From Ruegeria lacuscaerulensis (GTDB taxonomy: Bacteria; Pseudomonadota; Alphaproteobacteria; Rhodobacterales; Rhodobacteraceae), in contig NZ_WQDY01000002.1 of assembly GCF_013033355.1 (NCBI RefSeq), positions 1 to 64,000 on the forward strand: a stretch of DNA of 64,000 nucleotides. The letters are read 5' to 3'. This document shows, piece after piece, positions 18,200-27,937 of the stretch; within the stretch, counting starts at the first letter, position 1, and each line of letters starts with the position of its first letter. The notes below the pieces were generated by a model that saw only the letters and a list, made by a program, of their open reading frames with translations, was not told the DNA's origin and searched no databases. Both the position numbers and the translations under genes were made by a program.

Positions 18200-19141
18200 C
18201 TACTCGTAGAACCTGTAATCAATCTCGATCTGACGGCTCAAATTGCCGAGATCGGTCAGAAAATCCTGAATGTACTCATGCAGACCGAATTCAAAAATAT
18301 CGGAAATTTTCTGATCCAGGTATTTCTTGTAGAGAGCATTTGATGCCTCGCACGAAGGCCCAGCAAAGCCGTAGTCTTTCTTCAGGTAGGACAAGTTTTC
18401 CTGAATCTTTCTGCAGCAGAAGTGCAAACTGCGAGGCATCCGCTGATCCAGTATCAAAAACTGAGCAATATCAGACGGCCGAGTTTTCTCACCATGGGTC
18501 ATCCGATACCCTCCACCAGCGCCGACGGAACGGAGAATGCTTTCCCATTGGATGTTGTCCAGTGATGAGCCGACCGAGAAGGCTGTGGGCAGAAGAACAT
18601 AGTACTTCACGTCCAAAATGCGCCCAGTATTGTCCGCCCGTTCGACAAAAGTCCCGATGCGGGTGAAATCGAAAATGTCGTTACGCAGCATGGTCCCCAA
18701 AGTGGCACCACGGACCAGAGCCGCCTGTTGTCGAATGAGTTCCAACGTTGCAGGTAAGTCCCGCTCATTCACGCGTCGTTTCATCACCTCGTCGATCTGC
18801 ATCCAGGTGGAGTTCACTGCGCTCCAGACATCATGGGTGAGCGCTGTCCGAACAAGGCGCGCGTTGTCTCGGGCTTGCTTGATAACCGACTTGATCGAGG
18901 ATGGGTTATCAGCGTCACGCAGCACCCAATCGACCGCATTGTCCTTTGAAATCTCGTCATACTTAGCGTGGTACCCATCCAGAACACCGGCCGTTTTTAG
19001 AACCGAACCCCATTCCTCGGCAGAGTTTTTGGTACGGGTCAACGCCATTCTCTGACCTGTTTCAAGCAGCCTCGCCGTATTTTCCGCTCGCTCAAGATAC
19101 CGGGACATCCAGAACAACCCACCAGCAGTTTTTCCCAGCAT
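18200..19141 (-). CDS. Alpha-E domain protein (DUF403)
   Basis: A 313-residue all-helical protein of the alpha-E family. The N-terminal GLFWMSRYLERAENTARLLE is characteristic, as is FVERADNTGRILD in the middle. It always co-occurs with circularly permuted ATP-grasp proteins, and here it starts two bases after that gene's stop. The molecular role is unknown; a scaffold or accessory subunit of a peptide-ligase complex has been suggested for the family. The strict co-transcription supports a joint function with ATP-grasp and Anbu. Confidence 0.85.
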   Translation of the reverse strand: MLGKTAGGLFWMSRYLERAENTARLLETGQRMALTRTKNSAEEWGSVLKTAGVLDGYHAKYDEISKDNAVDWVLRDADNPSSIKSVIKQARDNARLVRTALTHDVWSAVNSTWMQIDEVMKRRVNERDLPATLELIRQQAALVRGATLGTMLRNDIFDFTRIGTFVERADNTGRILDVKYYVLLPTAFSVGSSLDNIQWESILRSVGAGGGYRMTHGEKTRPSDIAQFLILDQRMPRSLHFCCRKIQENLSYLKKDYGFAGPSCEASNALYKKYLDQKISDIFEFGLHEYIQDFLTDLGNLSRQIEIDYRFYE

Positions 19142-19143
19142 GG

Positions 19144-20580
19144 TCAGTCCTCCAGAACCCAGGTGTCTTTGGTCCCGCCACCCTGGCTTGAATTCACGAC
19201 CAGCGACCCTTTCTTAAGAGCCACGCGGGTCAGGCCGCCGGGGGTGATCTTGACCCCTTCGGGTGAAACCAAAACGAAAGGACGCAGATCGACATGTCTG
19301 GGGGCCAGCCCAGAACGCGCGAAGATCGGCACCGTCGAAAGCGACAATGTCGGCTGAGCAATATAGTTCGCTGGCCTCGATATGAGCTTGTCGCGGAAAG
19401 CTGAAATCTCTTTCTTGTTGGCAGTCGGGCCGATCAGCATCCCGTAGCCGCCAGACCCGTGCACTTCTTTCACTACAAGCTCGGAAAGATTGTCCAGTAC
19501 ATAAGACAAAGAGTCGGGGTCGCTACACCGCCAGGTAGGAACATTCTGAAGCAGAGGCTTCTCGCCCGTGTAGAACTCAACGATCTCGGGCATGTAGGAA
19601 TAAATAGCCTTGTCATCGGCTATGCCTGTTCCCGGCGCGTTGGCGATCGTGATGCCGCCAGCGCGGTATACGTCCAAAATGCCTGGCACGCCCAATGCGC
19701 TATCAGGGTTGAAGTTCAGCGGATCCAGGAAGTCGTCATCAACCCGGCGATAAAGCACGTCGATGGGTGTATAGCCTCTGGTGGTGCGCATGCAGACACG
19801 TCCGTCGACAACCCGCAGATCGTGACCTTCGACCAATTCCACGGCCATCTGATCTGCGAGGAACGCATGTTCGTAGTAAGCCGAGTTATAGATGCCCGGG
19901 GTTAATACCGCGACAGTGGGTTCCCCGTCTGCACAAGCCGGTGCACAGGCTGCCAGCGACCGTCTTAGATTGCGGGGGTAGTCAGAAACATTCCGAACGT
20001 TGGTCGCGCTAAAAAGCTCAGGGAACATCTTTAGCATCGTCTCCCGGTTCTCCAGCATATAGCTGACCCCGGATGGCGTTCGGGCGTTGTCTTCCAGAAC
20101 GAAAAACTCGTCTGGGCCGGTTCGCACCAGATCGACGCCGACAATGTGCGTATAAACCTGACCGGGCGGTGAGACGCCAAGCATCTGCGGCAGGAACGCT
20201 TCGTTTCCGGCAATCATCTCAGCCGGCACACGCCCGGCCCGGACTATTTCCTGACGGTGATAAATGTCGTGGAGAAATGCGTTGATTGCCCGCACCCGCT
20301 GTTCGATACCGCGTTCCAGCCGCTGCCATTCGCGCGCTGAAATGACTCGTGGCACGATATCAAACGGTATAAGGCGTTCCTCAGCCTCGGCTTTGCCGTA
20401 GACGTTAAAAGTTATGCCCGTCAGCCTGAAAACCTCTTCGGCTTCGCGCTGTTTCGCCCTCAGTCGTGATACGTCTTCCGCGTTGAACCAGCGGCCGATC
20501 TCTTCGTATGGACCTCTGAGTGACCCATCGCCGTTGAACATTTCATCAAAATACACACTCATGCTTTGAGTTTTACGCAT
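19144..20580 (-). CDS. Circularly permuted ATP-grasp protein (DUF404/DUF407 type)
   Basis: A 478-residue ATP-grasp ligase-like enzyme with permuted domains. Conserved blocks include YFDEMFNGDGSLRGPYEE near the N terminus, DNARTPSGVSYMLENRETM, RTTRGYTPIDVLYRRVDDDFLDP, ELVVKEVHGSGGYGM and LRPFVLVSPEG. ATP-dependent amide or peptide ligation is expected from the fold. It is the first gene of the Anbu cluster, all on the minus strand with gaps of 2-11 bases. About 290 bases separate its start from the decayed integrase upstream, so the promoter should lie there. Confidence 0.87.
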   Translation of the reverse strand: MRKTQSMSVYFDEMFNGDGSLRGPYEEIGRWFNAEDVSRLRAKQREAEEVFRLTGITFNVYGKAEAEERLIPFDIVPRVISAREWQRLERGIEQRVRAINAFLHDIYHRQEIVRAGRVPAEMIAGNEAFLPQMLGVSPPGQVYTHIVGVDLVRTGPDEFFVLEDNARTPSGVSYMLENRETMLKMFPELFSATNVRNVSDYPRNLRRSLAACAPACADGEPTVAVLTPGIYNSAYYEHAFLADQMAVELVEGHDLRVVDGRVCMRTTRGYTPIDVLYRRVDDDFLDPLNFNPDSALGVPGILDVYRAGGITIANAPGTGIADDKAIYSYMPEIVEFYTGEKPLLQNVPTWRCSDPDSLSYVLDNLSELVVKEVHGSGGYGMLIGPTANKKEISAFRDKLISRPANYIAQPTLSLSTVPIFARSGLAPRHVDLRPFVLVSPEGVKITPGGLTRVALKKGSLVVNSSQGGGTKDTWVLED

Positions 20581-20760
20581 AGATCAGATTTTTCAAGTCA
20601 TTCAGGCTTGGTTGGAAGCTGCCTTTAGAAGGAGCGTCTAATTTTCAGGCTAACTGGATAGTTTCGTGAACTTAACAACGTGGCGTTCTTCGTGTTTCCA
20701 CTTGAAGTCACATACAGTGTTTTGAGTTCAACAGTATCTGGTTTTGTACTGCATCCGAAC

Positions 20761-20984
20761 GTCCACATTGGGCTTATTCCAGACTTCGGAGGCAGCGCAG
20801 CATCATGTGATATGTTGGCGTGGTCAACGTCGGGTTGTCGTTGTGGGAAGGCATGGCGGATCGGAGAATCATTCATGCAAACGCCAAACTTACCAGCCAT
20901 TCGCACCCTTTCGCCCTGCATGGAACAAAGGCCGCATCGTGGGTCAGAAACGACCGTTGAAACCAAAGCATCTTTGGGCGATCC
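20761..20984 (+). repeat. Direct repeat, copy 1 (integrase leader and 5' end)
   Basis: About 220 bases that recur, diverged, at 27938-28146 in the same orientation. Shared stretches include GGAGGCAGCGCAGCAT, GTTGTCGTTGTGGGA, ACCAGCCATTCGC and GGCCGCATCGT. The repeat holds the leader and first codons of a related integrase. The copies bracket about 7 kb of accessory genes. Confidence 0.75.
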
Positions 20985-21502
20985 GTGTTCGATTTGAATT
21001 GGCCGAGAATCACCGTGATCTCGCACTTTTCAATATGGCCATCGACGGCAAACTGGGCGGAAGTGACCTGGTGAAGATGAAAGTCGTGGACGTCATGGCG
21101 TCTGGTCAGATCAAAGAACGGGCTTCGGTTTTGCAAAGCAAAACGCAGAAACCGGTGCACTTCGAGATTTCTGAAGGCACACGTATGTCGGTTGAGAAAT
21201 GGATGGAAGATAAACTCATGGTCGGCTCGAAATACCTGTGACCGGGTAGGTTCCATGAGTGCCTGTACATCTCGACCCGACAGTATGCACGGATTGTTCG
21301 TGACTGGGTTACGTCAATCAGGCTCAAGGCGAGTGCCCATGGCACCCATTCGATGCGCCGAACCAAGGTCACCCAGATATACAAGAAGACTGGCAACCTT
21401 CGAGCAGTTCAGCTTCTTCTCGGTCACCCCAAGGGGGACAGCACCGTCCGGTACTTGGGTGTTGAACTGGAGGATGCTTTGGCCATCGCGGAAGCCATTT
21501 AA
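20875..21502 (+). pseudogene. Tyrosine integrase broken by a frameshift and an in-frame TGA
   Basis: Short tyrosine integrase of about 205 codons. Translation from ATG 20875 gives MQTPNLPAIRTL. An extra T in the run at 20908-20911 then shifts the frame to RPAWNKGRIVGQKRPLKPKH. A TGA at 21239-21241 (after SKYL) replaces what is probably a Trp in related proteins, judging from the frame that continues with PGRFHECLYISTRQYAR. Downstream the HSMRRT box, LLLGHPKGDSTVRYL and catalytic tyrosine are intact up to TAA 21502. The usual first catalytic arginine position reads Gly (KLGGSDL). Two lesions make it a pseudogene. A second, shorter copy lies at 28052. Confidence 0.85.
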
Positions 21503-21743
21503 ATCTAGCGTATTTGGGTCGCCTTCATTGGCGGCCCAAAGGAGACATCCAGTGCATCCCTCGAATGCTGCGGCTGCTGCCCGTATTCCTGCCGTTCACC
21601 GCGCAAGTGAATTCCGGGGTTTAGTGATCTCACGGCAAGCGGACAAAGCGGGCACAAAGAGACATGTCCAAGAGTCTGTTCTTGCGTTTCTTAGATCCGC
21701 GTAGTCTGTTGGTTTCTGAACATTTTTCGGAGAACCTTTCTCA

Positions 21744-22505
21744 ATGCTTAAACACATTCTGACTGCGATATTTTCAGCTGTCCTATTCTCAATCGCTTCG
21801 TCTGGAGGCGCCGAGACAATGCATGTGAAAACCACAGTGACCTACCAGGAACGCATCGCGCTGCCGCCTGACGCCGTTTTAGAAGTCGAACTACTCGACA
21901 CTTCGCGTGCTGATGCCCCTTCGGTTAGCCTGTCTTCCCAGAGGTTCAAACTTGCGGGTGTCCCCAGAACAGTTGAAATTGCCTACGACACAGATCTCAT
22001 CGATGAGCGCCATACCTAGACAGTGGCTGCCAGGATCATTTCAGACGGTCACGTGAAGTTTCGTTCTACGACGGCGACACCTGTGCTCACCCGTGGCGCA
22101 CCAAATTCTGCTGAACTCGTTTTAGAGATGATGCCAAGGAGAGCGGGCGGCAACGACCCAGACCAATCGATCTACGATATCAATTGGGAAGTCTATGAGA
22201 TCGCAGGGCGTATGCTGATAGTTGATAACCCTCCTTCCTTGACAGTTGAACAAGACGGCCAGTTTGGCCTTTACGGTGGGTGTAACCGGTTTACGGGAAC
22301 CCTTGACGCAGCCAACGGTGAGTTCAGCATGCCGGGCAACTTCGCAGGAACGAAGATGGCGTGCCCGGAGGATCAAGAAAAGCTTGAACAAGATACGATC
22401 CAAGCCTTGTCCGAGGCAGTGGCCTACGTGATAAACGGAACAAACCTGGCGCTCAGGAATGCAGCGGGAGCGACGGTTCTGCGTCTGCGTAAATTGCCAG
22501 AATAG
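21744..22505 (+). pseudogene. YbaY-META fusion lipoprotein-like gene interrupted by TAG
   Basis: Two adjacent open frames in the same phase: 21744-22019 and a part from GTG 22023 to 22505. The first encodes a signal peptide and a YbaY-type beta domain (YQERIALPPDAVLEVELLD). The second completes it and adds a META/HslJ domain (GGCNRFTGTLDAANGEF, ACPEDQEKLEQ). Between them is one TAG at 22017-22019 in RHT-stop-TVAARI, where a tyrosine would continue the family pattern. With this codon read through, the product is about 253 residues, a normal length for such fusions. Either it is a recent pseudogene or a second start gives a META-only fragment lacking a signal peptide. Confidence 0.7.
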
Positions 22506-22560
22506 GTACCGCGCCTATTGGAGCGATCTGGGACAATCAGCCGACTTGTTCAAGCCAATA

Positions 22561-24522
22561 TCAGCGGGAATCAAAGGTCGAAATCCCGAGCGGATCATAG
22601 ACGTTGGACGGCTTTGATTGCGAGTGATCGTGATAGTGGGCCTTACTGCGTGCGTGGCGTAGTGACGCCATCAACACTCGTTCCGGATTATCGATCAACT
22701 GGCCTGCATCGGCTTCGTCATTGTCTTCTCCCGCTGCAGGAGGAGCGGGCTGTAGACGGCCTTCAAGTACAGTTCCCCACACATTGATATCGGCCAGCGT
22801 CAAAGGATCCACAGTTAGCGGATTTTCTTCAAGGATTGTGAAGTTGGCCAGTTTGCCGGGCTCGATGGAACCGATCTCATCCTCCAATTGCAGTGAATAG
22901 GCTGCGCCAATGGTGATACCTTCCAAAGCATCTTCAGCACTGATGCGCTGGTCCGGACCAACGACGCGACCACTCGTGGATATCCGATTGACAGCAGCCC
23001 ACATGTACTTCAGCGGCTCCGCAGGAGCCATCGGCATGTCCGAGTGCATCGAAAAGGGGATACCTGCCCGAACGGCATCGCCTAAAGGCACCATGCGCTC
23101 TGTGCGATCACTACCAACGCTGCCTGCGGCGTACCGATCTGCGAGCGTCGGCGTATAAACGGAATTGCCGCTGACGATCGCGCCAAGACGTTTAATACGT
23201 GCGATCTGATCTGGTTGGGCGTAGCCAAAGTGTACAACGACAGTGCGATGGTCATATCGCGGGTTGCGCTGCATGGCGGCTTCAAGGGCATCAAGAAGGA
23301 TGTCCAGACCGCCGTCTCCTAGAGTGTGAACATGGACCTGAAAACCTGCGTCCCAATAAAGGTCGAAAACCTGCTTGAAGAAATCGGGCGTCATGATCCA
23401 CTGACCTTCATGCCCGTCCAGATAGCCGTCGCGCATTATCATTAGTTCACTGAAGATCGCACCATCCAAAAGCAGCTTGACTTGCTTAGGTAGGAACTGG
23501 GTTCGGCCTTCGCTCCACGCCAGCACAGCTTCGGTCTCGGCCAGTACTTTTTCGGGGCCCACTGTGTTCAGAAACATACTCCCAAGCGTTCGACCGTCGG
23601 GAATAAAATAAAAGTTGAATGGTGTGTCGTCTGGACCGAACGCTTCCGCCACCAGAGCTTGGGCGTTTTGATCCACAGGGCCAGCAGGCTCTGCAAGGGT
23701 CGTGATCCCGCTGCGGTGATAATAGTCCTCTGTGAACTCCAGCGCCTCCATGACCCTGTCGATAGACGCATAGGCCGGAGCAAACTTCTCAAAGAACACA
23801 TGCTCCCAGAATGCAGCTTCAAGGAAGAGGCCTTTTTCAAGGTTGGCTTGAGACCGGGCCAACTCGCTTGACCAGCTGGCAATGTATTCTTCGGTGATAT
23901 CCAGTTGTTCGAGGGCCACCGAGTTGAAGTACATCTCGTGGGTAGAGCGCTGCCATACAGCCAGCGGAATGTCGGGGGCCAGTTCGTCTAAAATCGTACG
24001 GCTCATGTCCCCGTGCCACGACGCGTGATACCCCCAGACCATCAACGGCCGCCCGCTGCTTGGATCATATGTGTTGATGACCTCGGACAGGCGTGCGCGA
24101 AACTCCTCCTCGCTATTGGCAAGAGGCGCAAATCCGGCCGGCGATTGCCAGTCCTCGATGGAAATGATGGCATCCGACATCATCGCAAGTGCGCCCAGAA
24201 GCGGGTGCAAATGCTGTTCAATAAACCCGGGCACCATGACCTTGTCTTCAAAGCTGCGGTCAATTGCATAGCTACCTTCGGGTAGGCGACCCTCGATTTC
24301 CTCCAGGGTGCCAACGTCAGTAATTCGACCGTTCCTGACCGCCACCGCTTCAGCCACCGGGGCGTCCGGATTCATGGTGAGAACTTTTCCACCGACGTAG
24401 ACCGTTGTGCCGGGAAACTCAGGGAAACGCTCGAAGGCGTCTTGCAATGAGGGGGACTGTGCAGCGCTATGAAGCGGCAGGAAAGCGAAAGCGAATACTG
24501 TGAGAGACTTAAAGAACTTCAT
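22561..24522 (-). CDS. Exported amidohydrolase (YtcJ / amidohydrolase-3 type)
   Basis: A 653-residue metal-dependent hydrolase with a signal peptide (MKFFKSLTVFAFAFLPLHSAAQ). The first metal motif is FIEQHLHPLL (HxH). Later ligands are HVHTLGDGG, VVVHFGYAQPDQ and HSDMPM, and the C-terminal GSIEPGKLANFTILE is typical of the superfamily. The set of ligands looks complete, so it should be active, probably on an amide or imide bond in the periplasm. The long acidic and His/Ser-rich tail (about 590-653) is unusual. It is divergent from a serine hydrolase gene across 363 bases and convergent with the META gene. Confidence 0.82.
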   Translation of the reverse strand: MKFFKSLTVFAFAFLPLHSAAQSPSLQDAFERFPEFPGTTVYVGGKVLTMNPDAPVAEAVAVRNGRITDVGTLEEIEGRLPEGSYAIDRSFEDKVMVPGFIEQHLHPLLGALAMMSDAIISIEDWQSPAGFAPLANSEEEFRARLSEVINTYDPSSGRPLMVWGYHASWHGDMSRTILDELAPDIPLAVWQRSTHEMYFNSVALEQLDITEEYIASWSSELARSQANLEKGLFLEAAFWEHVFFEKFAPAYASIDRVMEALEFTEDYYHRSGITTLAEPAGPVDQNAQALVAEAFGPDDTPFNFYFIPDGRTLGSMFLNTVGPEKVLAETEAVLAWSEGRTQFLPKQVKLLLDGAIFSELMIMRDGYLDGHEGQWIMTPDFFKQVFDLYWDAGFQVHVHTLGDGGLDILLDALEAAMQRNPRYDHRTVVVHFGYAQPDQIARIKRLGAIVSGNSVYTPTLADRYAAGSVGSDRTERMVPLGDAVRAGIPFSMHSDMPMAPAEPLKYMWAAVNRISTSGRVVGPDQRISAEDALEGITIGAAYSLQLEDEIGSIEPGKLANFTILEENPLTVDPLTLADINVWGTVLEGRLQPAPPAAGEDNDEADAGQLIDNPERVLMASLRHARSKAHYHDHSQSKPSNVYDPLGISTFDSR

Positions 24523-24885
24523 TGATGCCTCCGAATGGGATTACGGACGTAAATAAATTGCTTCGATCAGAGCAGGCTGATCTGCCATGTGTCAACCTAA
24601 GCCCTCAGTCACTCAATACTGACTGAGCAACCCAAACTTGAAAGCCACTTTTGTTGCCCGCTGTGGGCTCACAGCAGTAATTCGCCCAAATTCGCAGAAT
24701 GACTGCATTGGAAACAACGTTGGAATTTCACCAGGCAGCGTAGAACGGCAGTAATTCTCGAATACCCGAGAAAACGGACTATGCTTTGCCTCGTAAAACT
24801 ACGTTGTTCAGTTCTTTGAAAACCAGATTTTCACCAGCCGACTGCGGCCGTACTTCAGCTACAACTCATTTGGAGCGATACTGCG
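24523..24885. other. Divergent intergenic region, no gene seen
   Basis: 363 bases between the amidohydrolase and serine-hydrolase starts. It must contain both promoters. A stretch near 24648-24680 (CACTTTTGTTGCCCGCTGTG) loosely resembles the CCACTTTG-type remnants found elsewhere in this accessory region. I see no gene, RNA or clear hairpin terminator. Confidence 0.35.
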
Positions 24886-26226
24886 ATGCCAAACACTTCG
24901 TTACTTTCAAAGTCCAATTTTCCAGTTTTTGCGCTTATTGGAGGTTTGATTATGCAAAACCTTGGAACTTCTCCTGTCCATGCTGAAGACGACCCATACG
25001 CGACGCCGCGAGAAGACTTTTCCATCCGCGACTTGAGGAATGGTTACACAGCCAAGCAAGCCTACGACCTGAGCTCTGAATGGAATTTGCAGAAGTTCCT
25101 CGACATTACCGAAGCCGGGGCGTTTTCGTACATGAACCTCGCCGAGTTCCTGCCAAGTTCGGTTATTCGCCGCGACGGGGCCGTTGCGATGCTTGCGACA
25201 AACCTTAACGATGCCATAGGCGCCACGAGCGTCCCGGGCGCTGATGGCAATGCTGTCTCGCTCGACGAGATGATTAATGCCGATAATTCCACGGTGCAGG
25301 GCGTTATGGTTCTTCACAACGGCGAAATCGCTTACGAGGTTTACCCGGGAATGCGTCGGACGGACAACCACGTCTGGATGTCCAATGCAAAGATCCTTTC
25401 GAGCTTGCTGATTGGTCAATTGGAAGATGAGGGTAAGATCGACGTTCAGAAAACGGTTGGCGACTATGTCGAGGGCACCAAGGGAACAGCCTGGGAGAGC
25501 ATAAAAGTCATCGACGTCCTGAACATGCAGTCTGGTTTGGATCTGGAAGAGAACCCCCTCTCGCGCAAAGGCGATACGCCATATGGGCGTTTTGTCAGAG
25601 CTGAGGTTGGTGTTCCGAACGAAGCAGGCCTCCTGCAAACGCATAACGAAGCCCTGTTTGCCATACCCAAGCTGCGGGAACCGGCTGAGGCCTTCGAGTA
25701 CTCCTCTGCAAATACACAAATGCTTGGCCTCGTCATCGAAGCCGTTACCAACCAGCGACTTGGTGAAGCGATCACGGAGCGGGTTTGGAGCAAAGCGGGA
25801 ATGACTGGCGACGCCACCCTTGCGCTGTCACCTCAAGGAAACGGTATCATACACGGTCTGATCAGCAGCCGCTTGATCGACATGGCAAAGATTGGTCTGC
25901 TCTACACGCCAAGCTGGGACAAGACAGCGGCGGACCGCATTGTATCTGAAAAGATGATCGACACGATCCAAAAAGCGGGTATCGTCGAAAACTACATCAA
26001 GGGAACACTCGGCCCACACCTTTCCGAAGCATTCCGTGAACAACCGATGGCAAACGCATACCAATGGGATGCCGTTTTTGCCGATGGCGATTTCTACAAA
26101 AGTGGGATGAATGGCCAAGGCATCTATGTCTCGCCAGGAAAAGACGCAGTCGTCGTTTGGTACGCAACCGGAGGTGCGAGTATCGACATGGAAGCTTACG
26201 CCAGGGCCATTGTGAATTCCCTGTAG
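24886..26226 (+). CDS. Serine hydrolase, class C beta-lactamase / 6-aminohexanoate-dimer hydrolase fold
   Basis: A 446-residue penicillin-recognising-fold hydrolase. The nucleophile motif is SNAK (Ser166, Lys169) in HVWMSNAKILSS, and the second motif reads YSSAN (272-276). The third motif region (KSGMNGQGIYVSP) lacks KTG and resembles the NylB-like esterase/amidase group more than true beta-lactamases. An N-terminal hydrophobic segment at about 12-33 ending in HAE suggests export; a second ATG at 24952 would shorten it. It is divergent from the exported amidohydrolase. Amide, ester or peptide hydrolysis is inferred; antibiotic resistance is not implied. Confidence 0.78.
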   Translation: MPNTSLLSKSNFPVFALIGGLIMQNLGTSPVHAEDDPYATPREDFSIRDLRNGYTAKQAYDLSSEWNLQKFLDITEAGAFSYMNLAEFLPSSVIRRDGAVAMLATNLNDAIGATSVPGADGNAVSLDEMINADNSTVQGVMVLHNGEIAYEVYPGMRRTDNHVWMSNAKILSSLLIGQLEDEGKIDVQKTVGDYVEGTKGTAWESIKVIDVLNMQSGLDLEENPLSRKGDTPYGRFVRAEVGVPNEAGLLQTHNEALFAIPKLREPAEAFEYSSANTQMLGLVIEAVTNQRLGEAITERVWSKAGMTGDATLALSPQGNGIIHGLISSRLIDMAKIGLLYTPSWDKTAADRIVSEKMIDTIQKAGIVENYIKGTLGPHLSEAFREQPMANAYQWDAVFADGDFYKSGMNGQGIYVSPGKDAVVVWYATGGASIDMEAYARAIVNSL

Positions 26227-26285
26227 GTCAGATCACGCACTGGCGTCTCTGGCCGCAGGCCAATGTATAGTCGGTCGTTTGGTGA

Positions 26286-27827
26286 CTAGAGCATCCATTC
26301 GACCGGCAGCCACCTGACCACGGCCGTCAGGGCACGCTGTAAACCAGTGGTTTCCGGGTCTGCGGTATGAATGGTGACTGTCCCATCCTGCTCTTCTTGC
26401 AGCCATATCATCTCGCCGCTGTCGTTAAGTTCGACTCGATAAGAAAACTCACGCCGGTTCATTTGCTCCGCGAGCGATGCAGCAATCTTTGGGCTTTCGA
26501 TCATAAGGCCCATTTCTGTATTCAGCCGCGCGGATCTGGGGTCGAGGTTGTAAGAGCCTATGAAGATCCGTTCTCCATCCGATCCAAAGACTTTTGCGTG
26601 TAGACCGGAGGCCGATCCGGCCAGCATCTCGGGCAAGCTGCGCTCACGATGTTCACGCCGCAAAGCTCGAAGCTCTAGCAACTCTACACCGCTGTTCAAC
26701 AAGTCTTCCCTGTAACGCATATAGGCCGCGTGAACGGGCATAACATCCGTGGCATCCAATGAGTTGGTCAGAATGCGGACCTTCACTCCGGACTCTGCCA
26801 ACCCCTCCAAAACCTCCGCGCCTCTTTCGCCCGGAATGAAATAGGCTGAGACAAGGTCTAGCGAGGTCTCAGAGGTTTTGGCGAATTCGATAAGTTGCTC
26901 GACAATCAGATCTTCACTCTCGACTTCGCCCAGCCCTTTTGACGGATCGTCGACGAAAAGAGTGACTTCGCTCCATTCGAATTTCAGATCGCGCGCCGAT
27001 ATCCGGTCGGCCAGTTCATTTTCCTGAATAGCCCTTTGATAACCTGCGCCAACCGCAGTCTGGCGCGCGGCGTCTGCCTTCGTTTTCAGACTTTTTCCCG
27101 ACGGAGGCTCCAAAAATAACTCCGCGTCGTACGCGGAAGCACTGTTCCAATATGCGTCGAATGATTGCGACACCTCATCTACAATCGGGCCAATAGCTAT
27201 CGCGTCCACATCAAGATAATGCGTTCCTGCACCGTAGTCGAAATAGATGTCACCAATGTTGCGCCCTCCAACAATCGTGGCGACTCCGTCCACAGTCATT
27301 GATTTATTGTGCATCCGCCGGTTCAGGCGCCCAAAGTCAAATGCATAGGACAGAAGTTTTGGGTTTCTCAAAGTGAACGGATTGAAAATGCGAACATTTG
27401 CATTTGGCAGAGCGTTCAGTTCGGCGAGCAATTCATCCAATCCGGGAATGCCGTTGTCATCGACCAATAATCTGACACGGACACCGCGCTCTGCTGCTGC
27501 CCTAAGCTCTTCCAGAAGCATGAGGCCGGTCACGTCATCTTGCCAGATATAGTACTGAGCATCGATTGAGGATGTCGCTTCTCTTGCAAGGATCGCCCGG
27601 GCCGCAAAGGCTGCGCGTCCATTTCCCAACGGCCTTACACCGTCTAGCCCGGGATTGCGTTCAAGTGCATTTTTTATTGTTGCACCTAATGGTCCGTCCC
27701 AATCGGCATCTTGCTTAAACGTTGGCTCAGAAAAGTTTTCCTCAGGAAGCGGAAATGTCAGTCGTAACCCCATAATGATCACTGCGATCACCGCTACCAA
27801 AATCAAACATGTTCTGATCAGCCGCAT
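26286..27827 (-). CDS. Phospholipase D-like / cardiolipin synthase-like membrane protein
   Basis: A 513-residue PLD-superfamily protein anchored by an N-terminal helix (about 5-22). Both HKD motifs are intact: RRMHNKSMTVDG with the following GGRNIGD, and GLHAKVFGSDG with GSYNLDPRSARLNTE. This pairing is typical of cardiolipin synthase and PLD-like phosphatidyltransferases. Its phosphatidyl transfer or phosphodiester hydrolysis would occur at the cell envelope. It stands alone on the minus strand, convergent with the serine hydrolase, with the repeat and integrase remnant upstream. Confidence 0.85.
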   Translation of the reverse strand: MRLIRTCLILVAVIAVIIMGLRLTFPLPEENFSEPTFKQDADWDGPLGATIKNALERNPGLDGVRPLGNGRAAFAARAILAREATSSIDAQYYIWQDDVTGLMLLEELRAAAERGVRVRLLVDDNGIPGLDELLAELNALPNANVRIFNPFTLRNPKLLSYAFDFGRLNRRMHNKSMTVDGVATIVGGRNIGDIYFDYGAGTHYLDVDAIAIGPIVDEVSQSFDAYWNSASAYDAELFLEPPSGKSLKTKADAARQTAVGAGYQRAIQENELADRISARDLKFEWSEVTLFVDDPSKGLGEVESEDLIVEQLIEFAKTSETSLDLVSAYFIPGERGAEVLEGLAESGVKVRILTNSLDATDVMPVHAAYMRYREDLLNSGVELLELRALRREHRERSLPEMLAGSASGLHAKVFGSDGERIFIGSYNLDPRSARLNTEMGLMIESPKIAASLAEQMNRREFSYRVELNDSGEMIWLQEEQDGTVTIHTADPETTGLQRALTAVVRWLPVEWML

Positions 27828-27937
27828 TCAGGGTTCCACAAATGGCAAGTTGGATTTGCCTTATAGTTGAGATTGACCTATCGACAGACAGTTTTTCAAG
27901 AGTTTAGGTCCAAACAACAGACAGAGAACTGAGCTTT

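Noticed and set aside
20744..21241. A 165-codon frame read as an intact gene
   Set aside because: Its N-terminal part is out of frame with the integrase start at 20875, and it ends at an in-frame TGA within the integrase domain.
24886..26226. True beta-lactamase / antibiotic resistance gene
   Set aside because: The third active-site motif is not KTG; the pattern fits NylB-like esterase/amidase relatives.
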